Origin: Hymenobacter cellulosilyticus
GTDB lineage: Bacteria > Bacteroidota > Bacteroidia > Cytophagales > Hymenobacteraceae
NCBI RefSeq assembly: GCF_022919215.1
Contig: NZ_CP095046.1
Location: forward strand, 1,912,501-1,976,500
DNA: 64,000 nt
Direction of reading: 5' to 3'
The translations under genes were made by a program, and so were the position numbers. The notes under the pieces are model-generated. The model had not been told where the DNA came from, made no database searches, and saw nothing but the letters and a program-made list of their open reading frames with translations. The first letter of the stretch is position 1, and the number at the start of each line of letters is the position of its first letter. Positions 27,545 through 35,795 of this stretch are shown piece by piece.

Positions 27545-29107
27545 TTATACCACTTCACTGGCACAGGAAGTCCATGCGACCGGCTTCTTCAAAGCAGTTC
27601 GTAGCTTCGGCTTACTTAACTCCGTAACTGGACAATGTGCTGCCTTTCGCATCTCCTCTAAAATAGCCCAGGCTGTAGCCGCCTGCCAGTATTCCCGCTT
27701 AACCGTTGGCGCTAAGCCAACGAGCCTCTCAAGCTCTTTTTTCATGATGGTTTCCACCCGTTCCGCATAAGGAAGGGTCGTAACGATACTATCGTGGATA
27801 GTAAGCAGTGGTGCATTAGGATGCTTTTTTGCAATAAGCCCACAGATTCTTCTCAGAACAATGTGGGATTCGAGCATCTGGAGCAGGCGGGGCAACATAG
27901 TGTTGTCCTTCTCTTTAAGCATTATAAAAATTTGAGAAACCGACGGGAATAGGGTTTCAAACAGTTTTTTCCGATCAGAGGTGTACCTGTTTTTGGCAAA
28001 CAGAACTTCAAATACAGTTTCCTTTACTTGCCTCCTTCCGCAGTTGGCTACCCCTAGTTGGGCTCTGAACTTGTCCTGCAAGTACTGGTACAAGAGTCCC
28101 TTGGAGGTGAGGTTGTTGAAGGTCTTAATGTCTTGTGCATCAGGGTCAAAGCCTGTATTTTGTAGAATAAGGTAAGGATGGGTTAATTGGTGGGTTTCCC
28201 TCTCTTGTTTTATTTGTACTCCTTCTACTTCAAAAAAAAGGCGTGGGAGCACTTGGTCTGGCTTGCTATAAAAACCTGGGCGTAGGAGCAGGGTTGCCAG
28301 ATAGGGCTGGCTGTTCGCAATATCCAGTGATACTAATTCCTCTCCATCATATTTGAGGAAGTGACGTAGGCCGCTGTGCATGTTGGTCAGGGGGCTATGA
28401 AGCCGGTGCACCTTATCATCTATAACCACGTCCCATATCTGGTGCTCTAGGCGCCCGATACTGTATTCCGCGTGGTTATATTGTTCGATTGGGTCAACGT
28501 AGGCGTCAGCGCGTTGATAGGCCGAGTTGATGCGTTTTTTTACTTTACGCAATTCGGGGCGCAACTGCAGCAAGTTTAGGCGTTCTTGATTCCACTGCCG
28601 GGCGGCGTCTGCGTCTATCTGTAACCGGCCATCAGCCTCTAGGTATTTCAACAAGTGCTTATAATCACGGCCCCGAAGGCTGCGCCACTCTCTGCTGCGG
28701 AGGGCACTCATACGCCTTTTAAACGCTTTAGTAGTCACCTCGACAAAGCGGATTGGCTGCTGGCGATACGCTTCTGTGAATCGATATTTCCTGCTTTTGC
28801 CTGGCAGCTCAGCAGTGCCCGGTTGAAACGTTCCGTTCTTGTAGACTTCAATTACTCCTGCTCTTTTGAGGTAAGCCAAGTAGGCATTATAGTGTGAAAC
28901 TACTCGTTGGAGGGAGTGAGCAGTCATAGGCACAAACCCATCGATTATCTGTTCTGCGTTTTTTTTGTTTCGCAGAGGGGCAGCGGTGAGAAAGTCTAGA
29001 ATGTAGATGAGGTGGTCAACATTAAATGTGGCGACCTGATCGATTTCATACGGATGGAACTGCTCCAAAAGAGCCTGTACATCCAAGTTCTTGGGTATTG
29101 TCAGCAT
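27545..29107 (-). CDS. Protein with family-A DNA polymerase-like motifs
   Basis: 520 aa from the ATG at 29107 (frame open to 29146). The C-terminal 300 residues show the order and spacing of pol I-type motifs. Motif A is SLDIANSQPYLA (D262, S266, Q267), like D-x-S-Q. Motif B is RRQVKETVFEVLFA (R358, R359, K362), like RRxxKxxxF. Motif C is LLTIHDSIVT (H438, D439), like VHDE. An E-S-H-I helix before motif C also fits. The N-terminal 250 residues have no recognised exonuclease motifs and may bind DNA or a partner. It lies between island debris and the HTH-integrase pair, so it is likely a replication or repair function of the element. The polymerase assignment is my reading of motifs, not a search result. 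Confidence 0.7.
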   Translation of the reverse strand: MLTIPKNLDVQALLEQFHPYEIDQVATFNVDHLIYILDFLTAAPLRNKKNAEQIIDGFVPMTAHSLQRVVSHYNAYLAYLKRAGVIEVYKNGTFQPGTAELPGKSRKYRFTEAYRQQPIRFVEVTTKAFKRRMSALRSREWRSLRGRDYKHLLKYLEADGRLQIDADAARQWNQERLNLLQLRPELRKVKKRINSAYQRADAYVDPIEQYNHAEYSIGRLEHQIWDVVIDDKVHRLHSPLTNMHSGLRHFLKYDGEELVSLDIANSQPYLATLLLRPGFYSKPDQVLPRLFFEVEGVQIKQERETHQLTHPYLILQNTGFDPDAQDIKTFNNLTSKGLLYQYLQDKFRAQLGVANCGRRQVKETVFEVLFAKNRYTSDRKKLFETLFPSVSQIFIMLKEKDNTMLPRLLQMLESHIVLRRICGLIAKKHPNAPLLTIHDSIVTTLPYAERVETIMKKELERLVGLAPTVKREYWQAATAWAILEEMRKAAHCPVTELSKPKLRTALKKPVAWTSCASEVV

Positions 29108-29176
29108 TGCTGAGAACCACGGATAGTGTGGTCGAAGCACTACCACTACGTGGGATTTAACTTTTTGCGGCGTATC

Positions 29177-29230
29177 TCACCGAAAGGTGCTTTTCTGAAA
29201 ATAAATCTTCAAAAAGGCACCTCTCGGTGA
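29177..29230. terminator. Strong inverted repeat after the HTH gene
   Basis: The left arm 29177-29194 (TCACCGAAAGGTGCTTTT) pairs with 29211-29230, differing by one mismatch and one bulge, across a 16-nt loop. It is T-rich on both strands. It sits between the HTH gene stop and the polymerase-like gene start, so it can end the upstream transcript or attenuate the downstream one. Confidence 0.65.
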
Positions 29231-29234
29231 TGGC

Positions 29235-29651
29235 CTAGACGGCGCTCTTCTGAAACTGGCGACGAGCGTGCTTACGTGTACCGTCAGGACGTACCTGCTG
29301 CTTAAGAGCAGCATTAAGCTCAGCTTTGCTGTAGTACGTCGTGCCCTTCTCTTCAAGTTTGAAACGAGAGATAGTGCCCTTCTTAGACCACCGATGAATG
29401 GTTTGCGGGACAACATCAAAGAATAGGGCAGCTTCTTTAACTGTCAACCACTCATTAGGAGGTTGAGTAACAGTATACTGCTGGGTAAGTGAGTCCAGCC
29501 GAACTGCAAGTTTTTCCTCGACGATTTGCTCGATAAGAGGAGAGAGGGCCTGAATGAGGCCGGATAGCATGCTAGCGCCGCTCTGGGAGGGAGCAAACAT
29601 GCCGTCACGAGTCTTAAGGACGTCGTGATGGAGGTAAGGTAGGGAAGTCAT
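29235..29651 (-). CDS. Helix-turn-helix (excisionase-like) protein
   Basis: 138 aa from the ATG at 29651. After a helical N-terminus (LIQALSPLIEQIVEEKLAVR) the C-terminal part reads EWLTVKEAALFFDVVPQTIH then RWSKKGTISRFKL, the MerR/excisionase-type winged HTH common next to Bacteroidota integrases. It ends in a basic tail. It is encoded 139 bp downstream of the integrase on the same strand and may act as the directionality factor or as a regulator. Confidence 0.82.
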   Translation of the reverse strand: MTSLPYLHHDVLKTRDGMFAPSQSGASMLSGLIQALSPLIEQIVEEKLAVRLDSLTQQYTVTQPPNEWLTVKEAALFFDVVPQTIHRWSKKGTISRFKLEEKGTTYYSKAELNAALKQQVRPDGTRKHARRQFQKSAV

Positions 29652-29790
29652 TGGCCCCTTAGGGCAACAAATTTGTGCGAGCACCTTTTGTACTCTCTCT
29701 TACAAAATTAAAGGCGAGAGCATTACTTCCAAAAAAAAGCCTCTGAAGGTCTGATTTTCGCCGCTAATGGTCTGAATAGCAGCTGAAAAA

Positions 29791-31005
29791 TTATTGACCA
29801 TAAGCCGCGGCGAATGCATCAGCGGCTGACTCATCAGTAACGTTTACATAACGCTTAAACGCCGCCCAGGTACGGTGGCCACTCACTTTCATCACCCGGC
29901 TCATCTCAATACCGTCTTCCAGAGCAAGGGTTACAAAAGTGCGTCGTGCAGTGTGGGTAGTGACGAAAGCGTACTTAGGGGCTCGTTCTGCCAAGCGTTT
30001 TCCGCCGCTGTATCGCACGCGTTCTACTTCGCGGTCAATACCGGCCAGCTGGGCTAACTCTTTCACGTACTGGTTAAGCTTTGGATTGCTGATTGGACGA
30101 ACGTGCCCAGCTTGAACGCGAGCGACAATACGACGGGCCTCGGGTCTTAAAGGGATGATTTGGTCCTCAGCAGTTTTCTGGGTGGTGATTCGTAATGAGG
30201 TTTCGAAGATGTGCTCTGGCCGCAAGGTGCTGATGTCGGAATAGCGCAGGCCAGTGTAGCACCCGAGCAAGAAGAGAGCACGGGCATTGTCTAGGTAAGA
30301 GCCATCGGGGAGGTTCAGGTCGGCAATAGCACGGAGCTCGTGAGCCGTAAGGGTCAAAATAGACGGTTCACGGCGGCGCCAGGTGAACCGTTTAAAAGCC
30401 GTATTAGTGTGTAAGCCACGATCTTGGGCATAGCCCAAAAAGTTCTTTAGTGTCGCTAGGTTCTTGTGTATAGCTGAGTCTGCTAACTCCCGTTGGTCCA
30501 TTAGGTACGAGGTGAACTTGTCAGCAAAGCCCAAGTTGAAGTAGTCAAAGTCAATAGGGTGCTTCGTGTACTGACCAAACTCGCGCAAGTGGCGTAGCGC
30601 GGTTCGGTAGACTTTGATAGTGTTTGGGCGCTTGCTACGGCTGCAGTAGTCTATCCAGTCAGCAAAGGCATGGAGAGCATCTGCTTTCTCGGGAACTGCG
30701 CTGACCTCTTTAGGTTCTATTGCGGCTCGTAAGGCTTGTGCGTCGGGTACTAGGCCCTTAGCACGCTGATCGGCATAGAACTCCAGTAGCTGCTCACGGA
30801 ACAGGTCAAGCGTATCGTTGAGCACCTGATTGGCATTACCCTGCCTATAAGTCTTAGCGCGCTGCTCTCCCGTATCCCACTTTACTGGTAGAATCTTAAG
30901 GTCAGTATAGACCTTGGTCCGTTTCCCGTTCGCGGTGAACAGGATAAAAATGGAAGTAGGCTTGTCGCCCTGGGGGCGCTTTAGGTGGAAGCTGAGGCTG
31001 GCCAT
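29791..31005 (-). CDS. Tyrosine integrase of the ssrA island
   Basis: 404 aa. An N-terminal arm-binding domain (with the LxFRLK-like opening LSFHLKRPQG), a SAM-like core-binding domain (about 110-205) and the catalytic domain with R254 (GCYTGLRYSDI), H351-x-x-R354 (THTARRTF), H377 (SGHRTW) and Y386 (FKRYVNV). All catalytic residues are present. It starts 173 bp from the right copy of the ssrA repeat with paired GGGGTACA sites in between, the usual position for the integrase of such an element. Confidence 0.95.
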   Translation of the reverse strand: MASLSFHLKRPQGDKPTSIFILFTANGKRTKVYTDLKILPVKWDTGEQRAKTYRQGNANQVLNDTLDLFREQLLEFYADQRAKGLVPDAQALRAAIEPKEVSAVPEKADALHAFADWIDYCSRSKRPNTIKVYRTALRHLREFGQYTKHPIDFDYFNLGFADKFTSYLMDQRELADSAIHKNLATLKNFLGYAQDRGLHTNTAFKRFTWRRREPSILTLTAHELRAIADLNLPDGSYLDNARALFLLGCYTGLRYSDISTLRPEHIFETSLRITTQKTAEDQIIPLRPEARRIVARVQAGHVRPISNPKLNQYVKELAQLAGIDREVERVRYSGGKRLAERAPKYAFVTTHTARRTFVTLALEDGIEMSRVMKVSGHRTWAAFKRYVNVTDESAADAFAAAYGQ

Positions 31006-31051
31006 TTAGATCGTAAACTGATGTAGTAAGCAAAGCTAGTACATTTGATCT

Positions 31052-31071
31052 GGGGTACAAATAGGGGTACA
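31052..31071 (+). promoter_or_regulatory. Paired GGGGTACA arm-type repeats, right end
   Basis: GGGGTACA at 31052-31059 and 31064-31071, 12 bp start to start, matching the pair at 6310-6329. It lies between the integrase start and attR, about 108 bp from the repeat. Confidence 0.65.
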
Positions 31072-31178
31072 GAACTTGCATCAAATTGTTACTGAATGCC
31101 ACTCCATAGCAGATTATAGCCCCTCATTAACCCATTTGGAGGTATTCTCCTGTCACATTCAATCGCATATAGATACAA

Positions 31179-31201
31179 GGTTCGACTCCCTGCAGCTCCA
31201 C
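31179..31201 (+). other. Island attachment site, right copy (attR)
   Basis: An exact copy of the 23 bp at the ssrA 3' end (6242-6264) without the rest of the tmRNA. It marks the right junction of the island; what follows is the original downstream flank of ssrA. Confidence 0.88.
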
Positions 31202-31203
31202 AG

Positions 31204-31238
31204 AAAAGCCCTTCTCGGCAACGAGAAGGGCTTTTTTT
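31204..31238 (+). terminator. Rho-independent terminator, probably the original ssrA one
   Basis: AAAAGCCCTTCTC pairs with GAGAAGGGCTTTT around a short GGCAAC loop and is followed by T residues. Lying just outside attR, it is what would have followed ssrA before integration. Confidence 0.85.
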
Positions 31239-31299
31239 GTTTACTGCCAATAGATCGAAGTAAAAAGTCTAGTCATCTGGTGCTTACCCAAATTTTCTA

Positions 31300-31332
31300 A
31301 AGTGTTCTGGCTTATGGCCAGAACACTTTTTT
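31300..31332 (+). terminator. Second hairpin terminator
   Basis: AAAGTGTTCTGGC and GCCAGAACACTTT flank a short TTATG-like loop and are followed by T residues. No gene ends directly before it on the plus strand. 31333-31657 holds nothing else recognisable. Confidence 0.75.
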
Positions 31333-31657
31333 ACTATTGCTGGCGTCCTCTTAGTAAACGTAAACCACCCTTAAACTGAATTTCTTTTGGTTTGAATCGA
31401 AAGCATGTATGCTTTCTCACTCGTGCGTTTTAAAACCCTGTCGGCCCATTCAGAAGGCGTACCGCTGGTAATTCTTCGGCCGTGATAATTTCCTACGAGC
31501 CCAGTCATGGGGCTACTTCCCACACTGGAGCCCCCAACCGGCTATGCCAGGCGCAGCCGGCTCGCAACTCCTCGCTAAACCCGCAAGCCACCGCTCGGAA
31601 GCGGCGACTGTTGGAGCCCTCTCTATCAGTCGGCCATAGACGCTCCTAGCTGACGCG

Positions 31658-32017
31658 TTACGTACCCACTATTTGTTTGTGATGTATCACTCCCCAATCC
31701 GCTAACCCTTCGATCAGGGGTTGTAGCGTTTTGCCATGTTCGGTAAGCTCGTAGTGAACCGTTACGGGCTGCGTATTTAACACGCTACGCTTGATCACCT
31801 GGTTGATTTCCAACTCCTTTAATTCTTTGCTCAACATTCGATTGGAAATCCCAACGACATCATTCAGGATATCGGAAAACCGACGCTTCGTGAAACAGCA
31901 CAGCGAGGCAATAATGGCAATTTTCCATTTCCCATTCAGCACATCCATTGCGTCCTGAACCGTTCGCATCAGGTGCTTACGTCTTGTCTGAAAGTCTTCG
32001 TGTGGGGACATGGTCAT
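31658..32017 (-). CDS. HxlR-family transcriptional regulator
   Basis: 119 aa winged-helix protein: AMDVLNGKWKIAIIASLCCF, then KRRFSDILNDVVGISNRMLS and a wing with TVHYELTEHGKTLQPLI. It carries two adjacent cysteines (CC) in the first helix, as in redox- or aldehyde-sensing HxlR members, though they are not in a proven sensing position. It is divergent from an SDR oxidoreductase, the classic arrangement for a regulator and its target. The start could be 32017 or the ATG at 32011. Confidence 0.9.
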   Translation of the reverse strand: MTMSPHEDFQTRRKHLMRTVQDAMDVLNGKWKIAIIASLCCFTKRRFSDILNDVVGISNRMLSKELKELEINQVIKRSVLNTQPVTVHYELTEHGKTLQPLIEGLADWGVIHHKQIVGT

Positions 32018-32093
32018 GTTACTTGGTTACACCGATGTTACTGTTCTTTTTAGTTACAAAGTTACTAAACAGAACAAGGGTAGTCTACCTTTG
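32018..32093. promoter_or_regulatory. HxlR/SDR divergent control region with GTTAC repeats
   Basis: Five GTTAC boxes at 32018, 32026, 32037, 32053 and 32061. Two pairs (first/second and fourth/fifth) have the same 8-bp spacing, GTTAC-N3-GTTAC, suggesting a dimeric HxlR binding site. A -7 box TACCTTTG (32086-32093) matches the Bacteroidota TAnnTTTG and would drive the SDR gene. Confidence 0.65.
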
Positions 32094-32121
32094 ACCCGTC
32101 AACTAACCAAACTTTATTACC

Positions 32122-32862
32122 ATGCATCTGACAGGAAAAAACGCCATTATTTGCGGAGGCACTACCGGTATTGGATTTGCGGCCGCCCAGGCCTTTCTCA
32201 CGGCCGGGGCTACGGTTTGGATAACCGGCCGAGGGGAAGAAAACCTGCAGGCCGCAGCGGCCAAACTCAACAATCCTAACGTAAGAACCGTGGTGGCCGA
32301 CACCTCCGGTCTGGCCGGTATCGCCGCGTTGGAACAAGCCGTGAAGGAAAATGGCGCAGCTATCCATGTGCTGCTGTTAAATTCCGCCATCGTGGGCATT
32401 CAGTCGATTGCGCAGACCACGGAAGCGGAGTTTGATGCCCAATTCAATACCAACGTGAAAGGCCATTACTTCACGTTGCAGAAGCTGCTGCCGTATCTGG
32501 CGGATGGGGCATCGGTATTGTTCACCTCTTCGGCGTCCGCAACGGCCGCCACCCTGAACACGAGCGTGTACGCGGCGACCAAAGCCGCCTTAAACAAAAT
32601 CGCGCAGGTTGCTGCGAATGAACTGGCGGGAAGAAAAATCCGCGTAAATGTGGTTAGCCCAGGACCGGTTGCGACGGAATTAGTGCTAGCTGCACCGGAA
32701 GAAGTGTTGACCCATTTTGCCTCCTCGACGGCCTTGCAACGATTAGGTCAGCCAGAGGAACTGGCCAACGCCTTCTTATTCTTGGCTTCCGATGAGGCCA
32801 GCTTTGTCACCGGCACGGAGCTATTGGTAGACGGCGGCTGGACTAATTATGCGTACAAATAA
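32122..32862 (+). CDS. SDR family oxidoreductase
   Basis: 246 aa classical short-chain dehydrogenase. The NAD(P)-binding glycine motif is GGTTGIGFAAAQAF, the active site has the serine of FTSSASATAA and Y-x-x-x-K in VYAATKAALNK, and the C-terminus is SFVTGTELLVDGGW. It is divergent from, and probably controlled by, the HxlR regulator. Substrate unknown; such pairs often respond to quinones or aldehydes. Confidence 0.93.
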   Translation: MHLTGKNAIICGGTTGIGFAAAQAFLTAGATVWITGRGEENLQAAAAKLNNPNVRTVVADTSGLAGIAALEQAVKENGAAIHVLLLNSAIVGIQSIAQTTEAEFDAQFNTNVKGHYFTLQKLLPYLADGASVLFTSSASATAATLNTSVYAATKAALNKIAQVAANELAGRKIRVNVVSPGPVATELVLAAPEEVLTHFASSTALQRLGQPEELANAFLFLASDEASFVTGTELLVDGGWTNYAYK

Positions 32863-33606
32863 GAGCTCCTTTTCCTGAACTACTGCCCACGCATGTCTAC
32901 AGGCATGGCAAAGTGGTCTTACGGACCGGATTGAGCTCAAGAAACAGGTTTACCTTTCGAAGTTCCCGGAACTCAGAAGCACTTTCCCCACGGGTGCCAG
33001 CTGAAAAGGATGGTAAACCCGATGCTACTTGATAGCAGAGCCAGCAGTTATTGTATTGCCCGATATAGATTCTATAAGTCCACGGCGAGTTCGTCGACCA
33101 AGTGCGTTTTGCCGCCTTCCCGCACCTGCTTGTTGGTATCGTCGAAAATGCTCACGTCGAGCTTTACTTTGCCCTTCTGTCTACTTATCCTGCTCGTGTT
33201 TACTAGTAAGAATTTCCTCGGCCGCCTGTTTGTAGGTATGCTGATGCTGATACCAGGCTTATCCTTCTGCTACTTTATAAACACCGGGTAACGGATGAAC
33301 TCAACCTGCTGTACTGTGCTATGTAGTTGCTGTCCGTGGCTATCTATTTTCTGGGACTCTGGATAAATACTCAGAGCCAAACTATTATCAATAGGCTGAA
33401 TGTAACGGGCAGTATTTCGTATGGTTTGTACTTGGTTCATTACCCTATAATGTTCCTCTTTAAGCGGATTCCAGCCTAGCAGGGAACAGCCCTAACCTAC
33501 TCGGCTCGATACCTGCTGTACTGGCTATAGTTGTTGCGACTGCTTATTTCCTAGAGAAGAAGTACCAGCCATTGGCTAGAACAAAACTGAGTGGATAATT
33601 ACTTAA
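32863..33606. other. Gene-poor stretch with a possible gene remnant
   Basis: On the minus strand around 33180-33072 a frame reads KGKVKLDVSIFDDTNKQVRE then a stop after HLVDELAVDL, coding-like but without a start. I do not recognise the family. The other open frames here are hydrophobic shadows. Confidence 0.35.
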
Positions 33607-33641
33607 AAAAACCCGCCTTACAGCACTGTAGGGTGGGTTTT
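33607..33641 (+). terminator. Hairpin closely related to the ssrA-proximal terminator
   Basis: AAAACCCGCCTTACAGCA...TGTAGGGTGGGTTTT differs by only a few bases from the hairpin at 6268-6299. No ssrA 3' sequence precedes this copy. Confidence 0.7.
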
Positions 33642-33808
33642 AAATTTATAGGGTTTACTACTTCTACTTGTGTTAAAAGATAGCAGCACTGCAAAGAATT
33701 CTAGCGGCTGCAGCGCATAGAAAGCAACTCGGCAGGCTTGCCTTTCGCTGTTTCTAACCTGCTGAAGGTTTAACCAGTATAGTTCATAACCTCTAGCGAA
33801 ATAGGGTT

Positions 33809-33816
33809 TACCTTTG
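33809..33816 (+). promoter_or_regulatory. -7 promoter box TACCTTTG
   Basis: A perfect match to the Bacteroidota -7 consensus TAnnTTTG, 31 bp before the ATG at 33847. It overlaps the alternative TTG start, which argues for the ATG. Confidence 0.55.
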
Positions 33817-33846
33817 ACCCCCTCACGCCCTGCCCGTCCCAGTTGT

Positions 33847-34284
33847 ATGCTTCTGCTTGCCCAATATCCCTTCCTTAATCTTTACCTGCACGAAGGCCCC
33901 TCAAAGGCGTTGGAAGCTCAATGGCAGGGCTTCGTTACGAGTTCGGTATTTCGGCAGGCAGTGGCCGAAGCGCTGGATTGGGCCCGGGAGCACCGTATTA
34001 CCGGCTGGGTAGCTGATGACCGCCTGCTCGGCCCCGTGCGTCCGGCTGATATGGAGTGGATTGCTTCGGAAATAATGCCGGAGCTGGTCCGCGTTGGCCT
34101 CCGGCGCTTGGCCCGAATTGAGGCGGAAGATCCGCTGAATCAGTTGCTGATCAAGCAAATGCACAGCGCGGCATACGAGTTGGCTCCTTTCGAGCAGCGT
34201 CTGTTTACCGACGTAGCCCAGGCCCGGGCATGGGCCAGCGGTACCGACACCGAAGTAGCAACTGGTAAGACAACGACCCACTAA
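33847..34284 (+). CDS. Hypothetical protein, SpoIIAA/STAS-like
   Basis: 145 aa from the ATG at 33847. It has alternating strand/helix segments: FVTSSVFRQAVAEALDWARE, then HRITGWVADDRLLGPVRP and LVRVGLRRLARIEAEDP, ending FEQRLFTDVAQARAWA. This layout is typical of SpoIIAA/STAS-like proteins that are frequent in Hymenobacter. Role unknown; possibly regulatory by binding a partner. Confidence 0.7.
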   Translation: MLLLAQYPFLNLYLHEGPSKALEAQWQGFVTSSVFRQAVAEALDWAREHRITGWVADDRLLGPVRPADMEWIASEIMPELVRVGLRRLARIEAEDPLNQLLIKQMHSAAYELAPFEQRLFTDVAQARAWASGTDTEVATGKTTTH

Positions 34285-34537
34285 GACCCTGTTGCCGGAC
34301 GTGGTGTTGGAGGCTTACTAAGCAAGACTTTATAACTTCTGCTAAATCAGTTTTACAAGGTCGGCTGTTCGCGCAAACGGTCGGGTAGTAGACATTCCCG
34401 GCTTTGCTTTCGGCGTTATCCGGTAGCACGCCTTTCAGACTACACACAACCGTATTTTTTTGCGCAGCTTGGCTCTGGTAAAGAGCATAAAATCACGCCT
34501 CTACTAGGTTCTTCTCTAGCGGAAAAGAATCTGAAAG

Positions 34538-34759
34538 CTAGGCCTGATCTTGCTCGCGCAGATAGGCCAACATGTGGCCAACGGTCATCTGCTGCTTTGC
34601 TACCCGTTGTAAAAGGCTGCGTTCGTAGGGCAGGAGGTCCTGGCCCGCGTCGTGAGTAAGTAGTAAGGCGTCGAGAGAGAGTTGATAGCTCCCTTGTTCG
34701 GTCAGTACCAGGCCAGGGTGCTGACTTAGCCATAAAACTAGGAGGAAGTGCATATGCAA
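34538..34759 (-). CDS. Small hypothetical protein
   Basis: 73 aa (or 71 from a second ATG). The N-terminus is moderately hydrophobic, followed by QLSLDALLLTHDAGQDLLPY and a C-terminal VGHMLAYLREQDQA helix. No family recognised. It is isolated from neighbours on both sides. Confidence 0.45.
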   Translation of the reverse strand: MHMHFLLVLWLSQHPGLVLTEQGSYQLSLDALLLTHDAGQDLLPYERSLLQRVAKQQMTVGHMLAYLREQDQA

Positions 34760-35305
34760 AGGTCCATAGACCCTAGTGCAGCAGCAAGCTCAGCGGATTG
34801 CGTAACGCAGTAATCGAAGGCTAAATTAGGTGAACAACCTCAATGAGGCGACCAACGGGCAATTTGACAGTCCGTATAAATACCAGCAACCCTCGGTAAG
34901 TGCGGATATTGGGAAACCGATACGGGTTTACCCTTGAGGACCGGCTTACAGCGGCCATAAGCTACTCTATAAGCAGTTAGCAAGGCCTACTCGACAGAAG
35001 CGTGAATACGCTGTCCGTACCTGTTACCAAGCAGCAGCCAAATTAGCCTTGGTCAATATCGTTTAATACGGAAGGTGCGGGTTGTTAATACGTATTAGCT
35101 GAGCAGTAGCCTAGCTCATCCGTACTTATTTGTATTGTCGAGATAAACCCGCAGAGGTGCTCGTTAAAAAGCGTGATTTACGAGGTATAACTTGGTATTT
35201 GCTCGTTGAAGATCGTCCAAGGTACTGTGTGTGGCCGTTAGAGCCCTCAGAAGCCCTAACCAGGGTTACATGGCTCACTTGTCTCACATCACCAACGCTA
35301 CTGTT
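34760..35305. other. Gene-free stretch
   Basis: No gene, RNA or convincing hairpin was recognised. It probably holds the promoter of the KGG-motif gene near its right end. Confidence 0.4.
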
Positions 35306-35530
35306 ATGCCCACTACCCGCACGACCAAAAAAGCCTCCGAAACTCCTGCCAAGCGTCCTCGCGGCTTTGCCGCAATGGATCCGGAAACGCAGCGCCGAAT
35401 TGCCAGCGAAGGCGGTAAGGCCTCGCACGAGAGTGGCCGCGGCCACCGCTTCACCTCCGAAGAAGCCCGGGCCGCGGGTCGTAAAGGTGGCCAAGCCAGC
35501 CGGAGCCGCGACGTGCGGACAGGTGCCTAA
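35306..35530 (+). CDS. KGG-motif stress-induced protein
   Basis: 74 aa from the ATG at 35306. After a basic leader it has the KGG/Con-10-like repeats: RGFAAMDPETQRRIASEGGK, HRFTSEEARAAGRKGGQASR. Family members are small, hydrophilic and induced in stationary phase, desiccation or general stress. A hairpin terminator follows at 35589. Confidence 0.85.
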   Translation: MPTTRTTKKASETPAKRPRGFAAMDPETQRRIASEGGKASHESGRGHRFTSEEARAAGRKGGQASRSRDVRTGA

Positions 35531-35588
35531 AATTCTACTCTTTGCTTCGGTAGCCTAGACAAGGCACTCCTTGCTTCGTCACTTTTGT

Positions 35589-35619
35589 CAAACCTCCTGT
35601 ACTGTGTGCAGGAGGTTTG
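35589..35619 (+). terminator. Terminator after the KGG-motif gene
   Basis: CAAACCTCCTGTAC pairs with GTGCAGGAGGTTTG around a short loop, followed by TTACTTTTATT. Confidence 0.8.
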
Positions 35620-35744
35620 TTACTTTTATTATACGCTGTGTGACTTAAAGGTAAAGGCCAGTTCTACGCACAGAACTGCGGTACCTGAGAAATCAGTAGC
35701 ATCCCAGGCAAAAGCAGACACTCGTTGGCTTGGCTATAATGCAG

Positions 35745-35774
35745 AAAAAGGCTGCCCCAAAAGGGCAGCCTTTT
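35745..35774. terminator. Terminator at the distal end of the PUL
   Basis: AAAAAGGCTGCCCC-AAAA-GGGCAGCCTTTT lies 22 bp past the stop of the last PUL gene, with a T-run on the minus strand. Confidence 0.85.
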
Positions 35775-35795
35775 CTGTACCAAACCAATTAATAT

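Noticed and set aside
33010..33291. 93-codon hydrophobic frame
   Set aside because: Overlaps a coding-like minus-strand remnant and has irregular Ser/Leu-rich composition.
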